From Paenibacillus sp. FSL K6-1096 (GTDB taxonomy: Bacteria > Bacillota > Bacilli > Paenibacillales > Paenibacillaceae), in contig NZ_CP150274.1 of the NCBI RefSeq assembly GCF_037977055.1, positions 186,001 through 250,000 of the forward strand: 64,000 bases of DNA, in the 5' to 3' direction. Under the pieces are notes generated by a model. That model had not been told where the DNA came from. It worked only from the letters and a program-made list of their open reading frames with translations, and searched no databases. The position numbers and the translations under genes are program-made. This document shows positions 24,774 to 33,001 of the stretch, one piece after another; positions within the stretch are counted from its first letter, which is position 1; each line of letters starts with the position of its first letter.

Positions 24774-26114
24774 ATGAATGCACCGAAAAGAAATTCCGGC
24801 AAGGTTCTGCTCTTATCTCTATCCGTGGCACTACTAACCGGCGGCCTGGCCGGGTGTGGTAACAGCAAGAAGGAGGCGGAAGCCGGAAATAACCCTGATG
24901 CCGGGGGTCAGGTGAAGATTCAGTTCGCCGGATGGGGCGATCCGTCGGAGAAGGAGGTATTCACCAAGCTGATTCAATCCTTCGAGAAGGCGAACCCCAC
25001 CATTAAAGTCGATTATCTGCACATACCCTCGGGGGATTATGTAGGGAAGATGAATACGATTCTGGCCGGAGGCAATGCCCCCGATGTGCTGTATGTGCCG
25101 GACGGCGACTTTGGCCGCTGGGTGAGCCAGGATCTGCTGCTGCCTATAGGGGATCTGGTGAAGAACAGCAGCATTGATACCGCCGACATGTGGGCCTCAG
25201 GCCTTGACCGTTACCGCTATGACGGCTCGGCGAATGGTCAAGGTGAGCTGTATGCGCTGCCCAAGGATATTGGTCCTCATGTGTTGTACTACAACAAGGA
25301 TATTTTCAGCAAAATGAATGTTCCGTTCCTGTCCGCAGAGAAGCCAATGTCCATGGAGCAGCTGCTGGATACGGCCAAGAAGCTGACGGTCAGCAAGAAT
25401 GGCAAGACCACCCAATATGGGATGGGACCTGTCTGGTGGGAGGACTTCGTGCTGGCACACGGCGGCAAGTTCCTCAGCGACAACAAACAGGAATTCACCG
25501 GCAACAGCCAGGAGACCATCGATGCTCTGCAGTTTGCCGCGGATCTTACCAACAAACATGGTGTCGTTCCAAGCTCGGCTGCGCTCAAGGATCTGAACGA
25601 CAGTGAGATGTTCAAGACAGGCAAGCTGGCGATGATGGTCAGCGGCCGCTGGATGGTACCGGAATTCCGCAAGCTGGGCTTCGACTGGGATGTAGCGCCG
25701 CTGTCCGGCAAGGACTGGGGCGGGATCAGCGGTTCGGTAGGACTGGCCATCTACAGCAAGACGAAGCATGTGGAAGCGGCTTACAAATTAGTGGAGTATC
25801 TTGGCGGACCGGAAGGGCAGAGGGAGCAATCCCTGATGGGCTTCTCCATCCCAAGCTTCAAGTCGATGGCGTCAACGGATGTCTTCCTGCAGCCGGGTCA
25901 GAAGCCGGAGCATGCCGAGGTGTTCATCCAGGCGGTCGAAAAACAAGTCTCAGGACCATGGACGGCCTTGCCTAACGCCAAATGGTACGATCTGCTCGCC
26001 CAAGGGCTGGCTCCGATGTGGGAGGGCAAGAAGTCCGCAGCTGATGTATTAAATGAGTTGAAGCCCAAAATCGATGCAGCCATTAAAGAGGGCAACTCAG
26101 GTCTGTTCAAATGA
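24774..26114 (+). CDS. ABC sugar importer, solute-binding lipoprotein (arabinan locus)
   Basis: A 446-residue family 1 sugar-binding protein. The lipoprotein signal ends LLTGGLAGCGN (Cys near residue 25), followed by the typical QIKFAGWGDPSEKE-like opening. It binds oligosaccharide outside the membrane for the permeases that follow. The ATG at 24774 is preferred over the in-frame GTG at 24762, because that GTG lies inside the AAGGGG ribosome site. Its stop overlaps the next gene by 4 bases (ATGA). Arabino-oligosaccharide is inferred from the GH43 and GH93-like genes in the operon. Confidence 0.92.
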   Translation: MNAPKRNSGKVLLLSLSVALLTGGLAGCGNSKKEAEAGNNPDAGGQVKIQFAGWGDPSEKEVFTKLIQSFEKANPTIKVDYLHIPSGDYVGKMNTILAGGNAPDVLYVPDGDFGRWVSQDLLLPIGDLVKNSSIDTADMWASGLDRYRYDGSANGQGELYALPKDIGPHVLYYNKDIFSKMNVPFLSAEKPMSMEQLLDTAKKLTVSKNGKTTQYGMGPVWWEDFVLAHGGKFLSDNKQEFTGNSQETIDALQFAADLTNKHGVVPSSAALKDLNDSEMFKTGKLAMMVSGRWMVPEFRKLGFDWDVAPLSGKDWGGISGSVGLAIYSKTKHVEAAYKLVEYLGGPEGQREQSLMGFSIPSFKSMASTDVFLQPGQKPEHAEVFIQAVEKQVSGPWTALPNAKWYDLLAQGLAPMWEGKKSAADVLNELKPKIDAAIKEGNSGLFK

Positions 26115-26977
26115 AGCAAAGGGAATATCTATGGGCCTATTCATTCATTGCTGCACCCATCCTGGGATTCTTGCTGTTTGCGTTCATCCCGCTCAGCTAT
26201 TCAGTTTATGTAAGCTTCACGGATTATAGCGGGTACCAGACGCCCGTTTTCAACGGCGGGGACAATTATGTGAAGCTGGTTCAGGACGAGCTGTTCTGGA
26301 AAACCCTGCGCAATACGCTCTATTCGGCGCTTAGCATCCCTATTGGCATGATCTGCTCGCTGGGCTTTGCCACCGCGTTGAATCAGAAAATCCGGGGTAT
26401 CCGCTTTTTCCGGACGATGTTTTTCCTGCCGACGATCAGCTCGGTCATCGCACTTACACTGCTCTGGAAATGGATATTCAATGATACCTACGGATTGTTG
26501 AACCATTTGCTTGAGCTGATTGGCATCCAGGGGCCGGCCTGGCTCAGCAGTGAACGGTGGGCGATGCCGGCCATGATCATTCAAGGGGTATGGTCGGGCC
26601 TTGGCATCAATATCGTGCTGTATCTCGCGGCGCTGCAGGGCGTGCCCAGAAGCTTCTATGAAGCGGCAGAGATTGACGGAGCAAACGGCTGGCAACGGTT
26701 CCGCCATATCACGGTTCCCTGCATCTCGCCTACCACACTCTATATTCTAATCACCGCCATCATCGGGGCGCTTCAGGACTACCCGCGGTTCCAGATTATG
26801 ACCGAAGGCGGGCCGAACTATTCTACAACGACGATTGTCTACTATCTGTTCCAGAATGCCTTCCGGTATATGAATATGGGGTTTGCCTCATCTATGGCGT
26901 GGATTCTCGGGTTCATCATTCTGGCCGTCACACTGCTGAATTTCTACTTTTCCCGGCGCTGGGTGCACTATGAATAG
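26111..26977 (+). CDS. ABC sugar importer permease 1 (MalF/UgpA type)
   Basis: A 288-residue permease with six predicted helices and the EAA loop EAAEIDGANGWQRFRHITVPCISP (residues about 185-208), where the ATPase docks. It is translationally coupled to the binding protein. No ATPase gene is in the operon, so a shared MsmK-type ATPase encoded elsewhere is expected. Confidence 0.93.
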   Translation: MKQREYLWAYSFIAAPILGFLLFAFIPLSYSVYVSFTDYSGYQTPVFNGGDNYVKLVQDELFWKTLRNTLYSALSIPIGMICSLGFATALNQKIRGIRFFRTMFFLPTISSVIALTLLWKWIFNDTYGLLNHLLELIGIQGPAWLSSERWAMPAMIIQGVWSGLGINIVLYLAALQGVPRSFYEAAEIDGANGWQRFRHITVPCISPTTLYILITAIIGALQDYPRFQIMTEGGPNYSTTTIVYYLFQNAFRYMNMGFASSMAWILGFIILAVTLLNFYFSRRWVHYE

Positions 26978-26989
26978 GAGAGGATACGC

Positions 26990-27865
26990 GTGAGTACGAG
27001 AATACCAACAGCAAGCGGCCCCTGGGTCAGCCACAAACAGGCCAAAGAGCGTACCTTCAAAGGCTTCGCCTATCTGTTCCTGTCGGCCGGAGCGCTGGTT
27101 ATGGCGGTTCCCTTTCTGTGGATGCTGTCCACCTCGCTGAAGCAGCAGGGAATGGAATTTGAAATGCCGCCGAAATGGATACCTCAGCATTTGGAATGGA
27201 GTAACTATCATTTCGTATTGTTTGAATCTGATATTGTTCAAGGGTTTGTGAACACCTTACTCATTATCCTGCTGCCATGTCTGGTAGGCTTGTTTACCAG
27301 CGCGCTGGCAGCCTATGCCTTTGCGCGGCTTCAATTTCCGGCCAGGAATCTGCTGTTCGGACTGCTACTGGCTACCATGATGATTCCCGGTGTGGTCACA
27401 ATGATTCCGACCTTCATGCTGTTCAAAACCATCGGCTGGATTGACAGCTGGATGCCGCTGATCATACCGGGGATGTTCGGGGCGGCAGCAGCCGTATTTC
27501 TGCTGAGACAATTCTTCATGACGATCCCGAAGGAGCTGGAGGATGCGGCCAAGGTAGACGGAATGAATCCGTTCCACACCTTCCTGCGGATCATGCTGCC
27601 GCTATCTAAGCCGGCTTTGATTACGCAAGGACTCTTGAACTTTATAGCAGGCTATAACGATTATCTTGGGCCGCTGATTTATATCAACTCGCCCGAGAAG
27701 TACACCCTGCAGCTGGTGCTTGCGTCCTTTCAGGGGTTCTATACCTCGCAATGGACCTATATTATGGCCGGCTCCGTGCTGGCGCTGATTCCCACGCTGC
27801 TGGTGTTCTTTTTCGCACAGAAATATTTCGTTGAGGGCATTGCCTTAACAGGGATGAAGGGCTGA
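26990..27865 (+). CDS. ABC sugar importer permease 2 (MalG type)
   Basis: A 291-residue permease with six helices and the EAA-type loop ELEDAAKVDGMNPFHTFLRIMLPLSKPA. It starts with GTG at 26990, preceded by AGGAGAGG. It pairs with the previous permease to form the channel of the importer. Confidence 0.93.
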   Translation: MSTRIPTASGPWVSHKQAKERTFKGFAYLFLSAGALVMAVPFLWMLSTSLKQQGMEFEMPPKWIPQHLEWSNYHFVLFESDIVQGFVNTLLIILLPCLVGLFTSALAAYAFARLQFPARNLLFGLLLATMMIPGVVTMIPTFMLFKTIGWIDSWMPLIIPGMFGAAAAVFLLRQFFMTIPKELEDAAKVDGMNPFHTFLRIMLPLSKPALITQGLLNFIAGYNDYLGPLIYINSPEKYTLQLVLASFQGFYTSQWTYIMAGSVLALIPTLLVFFFAQKYFVEGIALTGMKG

Positions 27866-27899
27866 ACAATAACACCGATAAGATAAGGAGAAAAAGAAC

Positions 27900-28853
27900 A
27901 TGGCAGGTACAGAAACCTTTCGCAATCCCATCGTCGCGCGCGCTGCCGACCCTTGGGTACTGAGGCACACCGACGGGAATTATTACTTCATGCACACGCA
28001 GGCCGGAGGGCTGGGGCTTACAAGGTCCTCCAGCCTGACCGGGCTTGCCCAAGGCCGGAAGAAGATCATCTGGTCACCGGAGCCTAATGGACGGTACAGC
28101 TACAACCTGTGGGCACCGGAAATTCATCATCTGGACGATAAATGGTATATCTATTTCACCGCCAATGACGGCGGAGGCGATGAGTCGCGGCGCATTTGTG
28201 TATTGGAGAACGGGGAAGCCGATCCGCTGGAAGGGGAATGGGTGTGGAGGGGCGCGCTGCCGACTCCTGTTCCCGGCCTGGATGGAACGGTGATTACCGT
28301 GCATGAGCAGCTTTATTTTTTGTATGCCGGATATGGACATTTCCCTGATTATGGTTCGGCGATCTACATCATGCGCATGAGTAACCCGTGGACCCTGGAA
28401 GGGGATCACGTTCTGCTTACAGCTCCAACGCTGGACTGGGAGAAGCAGGGGGGGATGGCCATTAATGAAGGGCCGGTGACGCTGCACCGTCATGGACGCA
28501 TCTATCTTGTCTATTCGGCCAGCACCACCTGGTCGGAGGATTACGCGCTGGGCATGCTGACTATGGAGGAGTCGGCCGACCCGATGGAACCGTCCTCCTG
28601 GACCAAATCTCCAGTCCCTGTATTCCGCAAAAGTGCCGAGAACGGAGTCTATGCCACCGGTCATAACAGCTTTACCGTGTCGCCGGACGGGGAGGAGGAC
28701 TGGATCGTCTATCACGCCCTTCCCGCTCCGGGTGCGGATGCGGGCCTGCGGGCAACCTGTATTCAAAAGTTCACCTGGAAGGAGGATGGAACCCCGGATT
28801 TCGGCATTCCGGTGAGTGCGGCTGAGGATATTGCAGCACCGTCAGGAGAGTAG
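27900..28853 (+). CDS. GH43-family glycosidase
   Basis: A 317-residue five-bladed propeller enzyme without signal peptide. Catalytic base Asp in RNPIVARAADPWVLR (about residue 18), the pKa-modulating Asp in PGLDGTVITV, and acid Glu in INEGPVTLHR all fit GH43, which covers arabinofuranosidases, arabinanases and xylosidases. AAGGAG lies 10 bases before the ATG. Its place behind an importer suggests cleavage of imported arabino-oligosaccharides in the cytosol. Confidence 0.9.
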   Translation: MAGTETFRNPIVARAADPWVLRHTDGNYYFMHTQAGGLGLTRSSSLTGLAQGRKKIIWSPEPNGRYSYNLWAPEIHHLDDKWYIYFTANDGGGDESRRICVLENGEADPLEGEWVWRGALPTPVPGLDGTVITVHEQLYFLYAGYGHFPDYGSAIYIMRMSNPWTLEGDHVLLTAPTLDWEKQGGMAINEGPVTLHRHGRIYLVYSASTTWSEDYALGMLTMEESADPMEPSSWTKSPVPVFRKSAENGVYATGHNSFTVSPDGEEDWIVYHALPAPGADAGLRATCIQKFTWKEDGTPDFGIPVSAAEDIAAPSGE

Positions 28854-28910
28854 GCAAGCGGCCATTCATTTCTTGTTATCTAATTTTATAGCGAAGGGAT
28901 GAGGATCGGT

Positions 28911-30899
28911 ATGAAAAAAGCTATGCTATTGACGCTAATCGCAGCCTTGCTCGTCATGGGCATTTCGGTAGCGCCTGTACAGGCGGCAACGACAGGAACG
29001 GTAATCTCCAGCAGTGCGGCGGAGCCGGAGCCGTATTATGCGAGAGCAGTGAAGCTGGAGAACGGGAATCTGCTAAGCACCTTCACCCGGAGATTCCCCG
29101 GAACTGCCGATTGGACAGGCATGAAGCCTTTTCCGTTCTACCAGAGCACGGACGGCGGGGCGACCTGGTCTCTGCTCAGTGAGATTGATCCCAATAATTA
29201 CGGGCTGGACCGGAATCAGCAAGGGATGACCACGTTATATGTGCTGCCGCAGAAGGTCGGAGATTATCCGGCGGGAACGCTGCTGTTCGCGTCGACGGAT
29301 TGGAACAATTCGGTTCCGTACACGATCCACATCTGGAGAAGCACGGATAATGGGGCTACCTGGCAGTTCCATAGCAATCTGGCTGCACGGGGAACTGCGG
29401 GAACCCAGCGCACATGGGAGCCGGAATTCTCAGTTACCAGCGACGGGCGCCTGATTTGTTATTATTCGGATGAACGGCAGCCGGGCTATAATCAGGCCAT
29501 CGCCCGGGAGATTTCAAGTGATGGAGGCCTGACTTGGGGGAACTACAGTATTATCGTCGGCAATTCGTCGAACTGGGACTGGCGTCCGGGGATGCCGCGG
29601 GTCGTGAAGGTGAAGAACGGAACCTATTTCATGTTCTTCGAGATGCTGGGGGCGGCCCCGAATTTCGCCGTTCGCTATAAAACGTCAGCCAACGGAGTGG
29701 ATTGGGGAAGTGCAACGGATCTGGGGAACGTAGTCGGTACAGGGATCTACCGCGCCTCCCAGACGCCGGAGATTGCTTATATCGATGACGGGACGGCAAA
29801 CGGCAGATTATATGTGCGCGGCATGACCGATGTGGTCTCCTCCGCCAATAAAATGTTTACAAGCGGTGACTACGGTGCCACCTGGACCCAGGTCGATGCG
29901 CCGCTTACGGTAAAAGGCTCCAATCAGAACACACCTGCGGCCTGGAGCGGAACGCTTCTGCCCCTCAGCAATTCAATGCTGCTGGAAGTCAACACGGTGA
30001 AGGTCGGGGACCGGAATGAAGTCCGCGCCAATGTGGCTCAGGTGAACGGGGATTCCTCGATTGTATCCGGCGGAATCTACAAGCTGATCAATCAGAATAA
30101 TAACCTGCTGCTGGATAATGCCGGAGGCGGTTCACCGGCCGGTACCGAAATCATCCAGTGGGGTGAGCTTAACGCGGATACCCAATGGTGGCGACTGGAT
30201 TACCGGAATAACGGCTTTTTCCGGGGAATGAGTGTAAACAACAATCTGGTCTGGGAGGACCCAAACGGAGTGACGACTCCGGGGACCAAGGTCATCCTCT
30301 CGGCGAACAATGACCTGGACATCCAGCGCTGGAAATTCGCCTACAAAGGCAGCAGCTATTACACGGTCATGAACGGGCACAGCGGGTTGATGCTGGATAA
30401 TGCCGGGGGCGGCTCGCCGGCCGGAACCAAGGTCATACAGTGGGGAGCCAATAATCTGGATACGCAGAACTGGAAGCTGGTCCGGGTAGATACGGAGCTT
30501 CCGGTCAATCAGCTGGAGAGCTTCAACATGCACAGCTATGTGCAATATCAGGACGGGAGAGGAAGAATCGACGGAGGACAGTACAGTGCAGAATCCCAGT
30601 GGAGACTGGTCAAGGGACTGGCGAATGAATCCTCTGTATCGATCGAATCCGTTACCAAACCGGGCTTCTATCTCCGTCACAGGGACGGGAAGGTCTGGCT
30701 GGAGGCGAACGACAATTCTACCCTGTTCAAGAATGATGCCACCTGGCAGCTGCACGCCGGACTGACAGGCTCATGGGCGGCTTCCTTTGAATCCTACAAC
30801 ATTCCGGGAGCTTATATGAGACACCGGAACGGCTTGCTGGAGATATCGACGATATCAACGTCTGTAGATCAACAGGACGCTACATTTTATGTGAAATAA
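28911..30899 (+). CDS. Secreted GH93-like exo-arabinanase with RICIN and AbfB domains
   Basis: A 662-residue secreted protein. Signal peptide MKKAMLLTLIAALLVMGIS..VQA. A sialidase-like propeller with Asp-box-like S.DGGATW/STDNGATW repeats (residues about 30-355) resembles GH93 exo-1,5-alpha-L-arabinanases. A ricin-type lectin domain with QWWRLDY, QRWKFAY and QNWKLV repeats (about 360-500) follows. The C-terminal AbfB (CBM42) arabinofuranose-binding domain carries FYLRHRDGK and AYMRHRNGL (about 510-660). Start at 28911 has GAGG 6 bases upstream; the ATG at 28899 lies too close to its ribosome site. It would release arabinobiose outside for the importer. GH93 versus another propeller family is not certain. 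Confidence 0.83.
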   Translation: MKKAMLLTLIAALLVMGISVAPVQAATTGTVISSSAAEPEPYYARAVKLENGNLLSTFTRRFPGTADWTGMKPFPFYQSTDGGATWSLLSEIDPNNYGLDRNQQGMTTLYVLPQKVGDYPAGTLLFASTDWNNSVPYTIHIWRSTDNGATWQFHSNLAARGTAGTQRTWEPEFSVTSDGRLICYYSDERQPGYNQAIAREISSDGGLTWGNYSIIVGNSSNWDWRPGMPRVVKVKNGTYFMFFEMLGAAPNFAVRYKTSANGVDWGSATDLGNVVGTGIYRASQTPEIAYIDDGTANGRLYVRGMTDVVSSANKMFTSGDYGATWTQVDAPLTVKGSNQNTPAAWSGTLLPLSNSMLLEVNTVKVGDRNEVRANVAQVNGDSSIVSGGIYKLINQNNNLLLDNAGGGSPAGTEIIQWGELNADTQWWRLDYRNNGFFRGMSVNNNLVWEDPNGVTTPGTKVILSANNDLDIQRWKFAYKGSSYYTVMNGHSGLMLDNAGGGSPAGTKVIQWGANNLDTQNWKLVRVDTELPVNQLESFNMHSYVQYQDGRGRIDGGQYSAESQWRLVKGLANESSVSIESVTKPGFYLRHRDGKVWLEANDNSTLFKNDATWQLHAGLTGSWAASFESYNIPGAYMRHRNGLLEISTISTSVDQQDATFYVK

Positions 30900-30923
30900 G
30901 CGGGAAGGTCCCGTTGAACGGTT

Positions 30924-30950
30924 AAAGGCCATCGATTACGATGGCCTTTA
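30924..30950 (+). terminator. Terminator of the arabinan operon
   Basis: AAAGGCCATCG pairs perfectly with CGATGGCCTTT around ATTA. Only ATTATA follows, so the T tract is short. Confidence 0.75.
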
Positions 30951-31055
30951 TTATAGTTATGAATAGCCCATCAGATTTCACTCGTGAAAATTACTTTAAC
31001 CAGTCGCTTGGCGAAGGTTTGTGCACCCCGATTAGAGTGCACAGGGTAGCCTTAA

Positions 31056-31234
31056 TTGCACTCTGTACAACTAAATCGCCCTATGTACTGGCAAATCTAT
31101 GTTTAGTTGTATTTCGTGCAATTAAAATGTCACTATATCTGGATTTTCGCCCAATCGGGCAAAGTTAATTGTATGGAATACAATTAGAAGCGAAACGCTT
31201 TCCCTTTCACTGTTTTTAGTTGCACAGAATACAC
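31056..31234. repeat. Four palindromic TTGYA-N5-TRCAA units, 51-62 bp apart
   Basis: Units: TTGCACTCTGTACAA (31056), TTGTATTTCGTGCAA (31107), TTGTATGGAATACAA (31169) and TTGCACAGAATACAC (31220). Starts are 51, 62 and 51 bp apart. A related GTGCAC...GTGCAC pair lies at 31021-31042. The array occupies the centre of the 616-bp gene-free stretch 30900-31515. The rest holds two hairpins (31374-31396, 31467-31495) and a possible decayed coding fragment near 31330-31435. Confidence 0.6.
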
Positions 31235-31373
31235 TTATCTCTGATGGTTCGCTACGAACTGAATGCATTCAGGTGTAACACCCGTATCCCGGGCTGAACC
31301 GGGGGCTGATCATTGTCGGCAGCGTTAAAGGGGGGCGGTCAACGGCATTTATTCCAACGAAAAGCTCGCACAG

Positions 31374-31396
31374 GCCGGGAATTATGACTTCCCGGC
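31374..31396. repeat. Hairpin GCCGGGAA/TTCCCGGC
   Basis: Perfect 8-bp inverted repeat with a 7-base loop, inside a possible decayed reading frame. No T tract on either strand, so it is not a clear terminator. Confidence 0.4.
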
Positions 31397-31466
31397 ACAG
31401 TACGAGCAATTACATAAACTACACTTAAGCGGTTGAACCACCGTATACCGAACAGTGGTGCGAGAG

Positions 31467-31495
31467 GTCGGCTGCTCAGTTCAAGGGCAGCCGAC
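31467..31495 (-). terminator. Hairpin downstream of the GH32 gene
   Basis: GTCGGCTGC pairs perfectly with GCAGCCGAC, 21 bases beyond the GH32 stop. It lacks a T run on either strand, so its role as terminator or RNA 3'-end stabiliser is uncertain. Confidence 0.45.
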
Positions 31496-31515
31496 TACTT
31501 GATTGTTCCGCAAGC

Positions 31516-32976
31516 TTACTCCGTATACTCCAGCTTGTACAGTGCAAGCCGCCGGAGCAGGAGCTCTTCCCCGGAAACCGTCAACGCAAGTCCGGATGCC
31601 TCCGGCTCGGGATAGATCAGGTCGGTGATCACCGCCGCGCCGTCACCTGCGAACACCTCCACCGAGGAGCGGTCAACCAATATCTGCAGCCGGACCGGGC
31701 CGGAATCCTCCGCGAGCTTCACCCTGTGAACCCCGGCGAAGTCCTCATGGAATCCGGACAGGCCGGACTGTGTGCGGTCTACATACACCTCGTGCCGCTC
31801 TGCGTTGTAGCCGATCACCGTCTGCCGCGAAGCGGACACCCGGACCTTCACGGCGAAATCCGCTGCCGGAAGTGAGGCCGTCTCCACAATCAGCTCGAAG
31901 CTGTCCAGCGCAAGCTCCGCGAGGGACTGCGCGGCTTCCGTTACCGGAACATTACCCAGGTATAGGACCGGTGTCCGCAGGCGCTCCAGCTCACGGACAG
32001 GCCGCTGGATCAGCCTGATCCGGCCGGCGCGGGTTTCCAGCGCCAGTGTTCTCGGCACCGTCATGGAGCTTCGCCAGCCTTCCTCCGCCGTTGGCGTAAC
32101 CGTAGTATACCGGCCGTTGCTCATCCAGCCCAGATAGATCCGCCGTCCGTCCGCCTGCGGGATATCCGACCAGCTCACACCGGCATAATTGTCCCGGCCG
32201 TAATCCAGCCTCAGCACAGTGCCGGGCGGATTGTCATTGACAAAGGTGATGCCGTCGAATTCCCCGATGAAATACTGGGTGCAGGAGCCTTCCGGCAGCC
32301 CGGCGCTGCCGACGCTGACCAGCATCACCCACTTTGTGCGGGCAGGATCGCCGTCCACGCTCAGCGGGAACAGGTCCGGGCATTCCCAGACCCCGCTGTG
32401 CAGTCCCTGGTCCTGCCCGAATTCACTGCCGAATGTCCATTCCTTCAGGTTCGGGGAGTGGTATAGGCAGACGGTCTGACCCGTGGCCAGAATCATGACC
32501 CAACGCTTCGTGTCCGGATGCCAGAACACCTTCGGATCGCGGAAATCCACGAACCGGCCGCCCGCCAGCACCGGATTCCCCTCATACTTGATCCAGCTCC
32601 GCCCGGAGTCCAGGCTGTAGGCCAGACTTTGCCGCTCTCTAACCGTATCCGTTCCCGGCACCCGGTCATGATGGGTGAAGATTGCCACCAATCCGGGCTT
32701 GCCACCGAAGAAGCCGGTGGAATCCTCCCAGTCCACCACCGCGCTCCCTGAGAAGATCACCCCATGCTCATCCGGGTACAAGGCGATGGGAAGATGCTCC
32801 CAGCTCACCAGATCGGTACTGACCGCATGGCCCCAGTGCATCGGCCCCGGCAGGGCATTCTCCGGATGATGCTGATAGAACAGATGATATTCCCCGCCGA
32901 AGAACACGAGTCCGTTCGGGTCGTTCATCCAATGCTTTTGCGGTGTAAAATGATAGTTCGGTCTAAATGCTTCCAT
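31516..32976 (-). CDS. Beta-fructofuranosidase, GH32
   Basis: A 486-residue GH32 enzyme with all three catalytic motifs: nucleophile Asp19 in WMNDPNG, stabiliser Asp147 in FRDP and acid/base Glu198 in WECPDLFPL. A C-terminal beta-sandwich follows (DRSSVEVFAGDG). There is no signal peptide, so it acts inside the cell on imported fructans or sucrose. The start at 32976 (MEAFRPNYHFTPQ) matches family N-termini; an upstream extension in the same frame overlaps the previous gene and is rejected. It is the last gene of the minus-strand fructan operon. Confidence 0.93.
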   Translation of the reverse strand: MEAFRPNYHFTPQKHWMNDPNGLVFFGGEYHLFYQHHPENALPGPMHWGHAVSTDLVSWEHLPIALYPDEHGVIFSGSAVVDWEDSTGFFGGKPGLVAIFTHHDRVPGTDTVRERQSLAYSLDSGRSWIKYEGNPVLAGGRFVDFRDPKVFWHPDTKRWVMILATGQTVCLYHSPNLKEWTFGSEFGQDQGLHSGVWECPDLFPLSVDGDPARTKWVMLVSVGSAGLPEGSCTQYFIGEFDGITFVNDNPPGTVLRLDYGRDNYAGVSWSDIPQADGRRIYLGWMSNGRYTTVTPTAEEGWRSSMTVPRTLALETRAGRIRLIQRPVRELERLRTPVLYLGNVPVTEAAQSLAELALDSFELIVETASLPAADFAVKVRVSASRQTVIGYNAERHEVYVDRTQSGLSGFHEDFAGVHRVKLAEDSGPVRLQILVDRSSVEVFAGDGAAVITDLIYPEPEASGLALTVSGEELLLRRLALYKLEYTE

Positions 32977-33001
32977 ATTTCCACATCCCATCCCATGTCT
33001 A

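Noticed and set aside
31021..31234. CRISPR-like reading of the ~51-bp spaced repeats
   Set aside because: Units are degenerate, palindromic and only 15 bp, spacing varies, and no cas genes are present.
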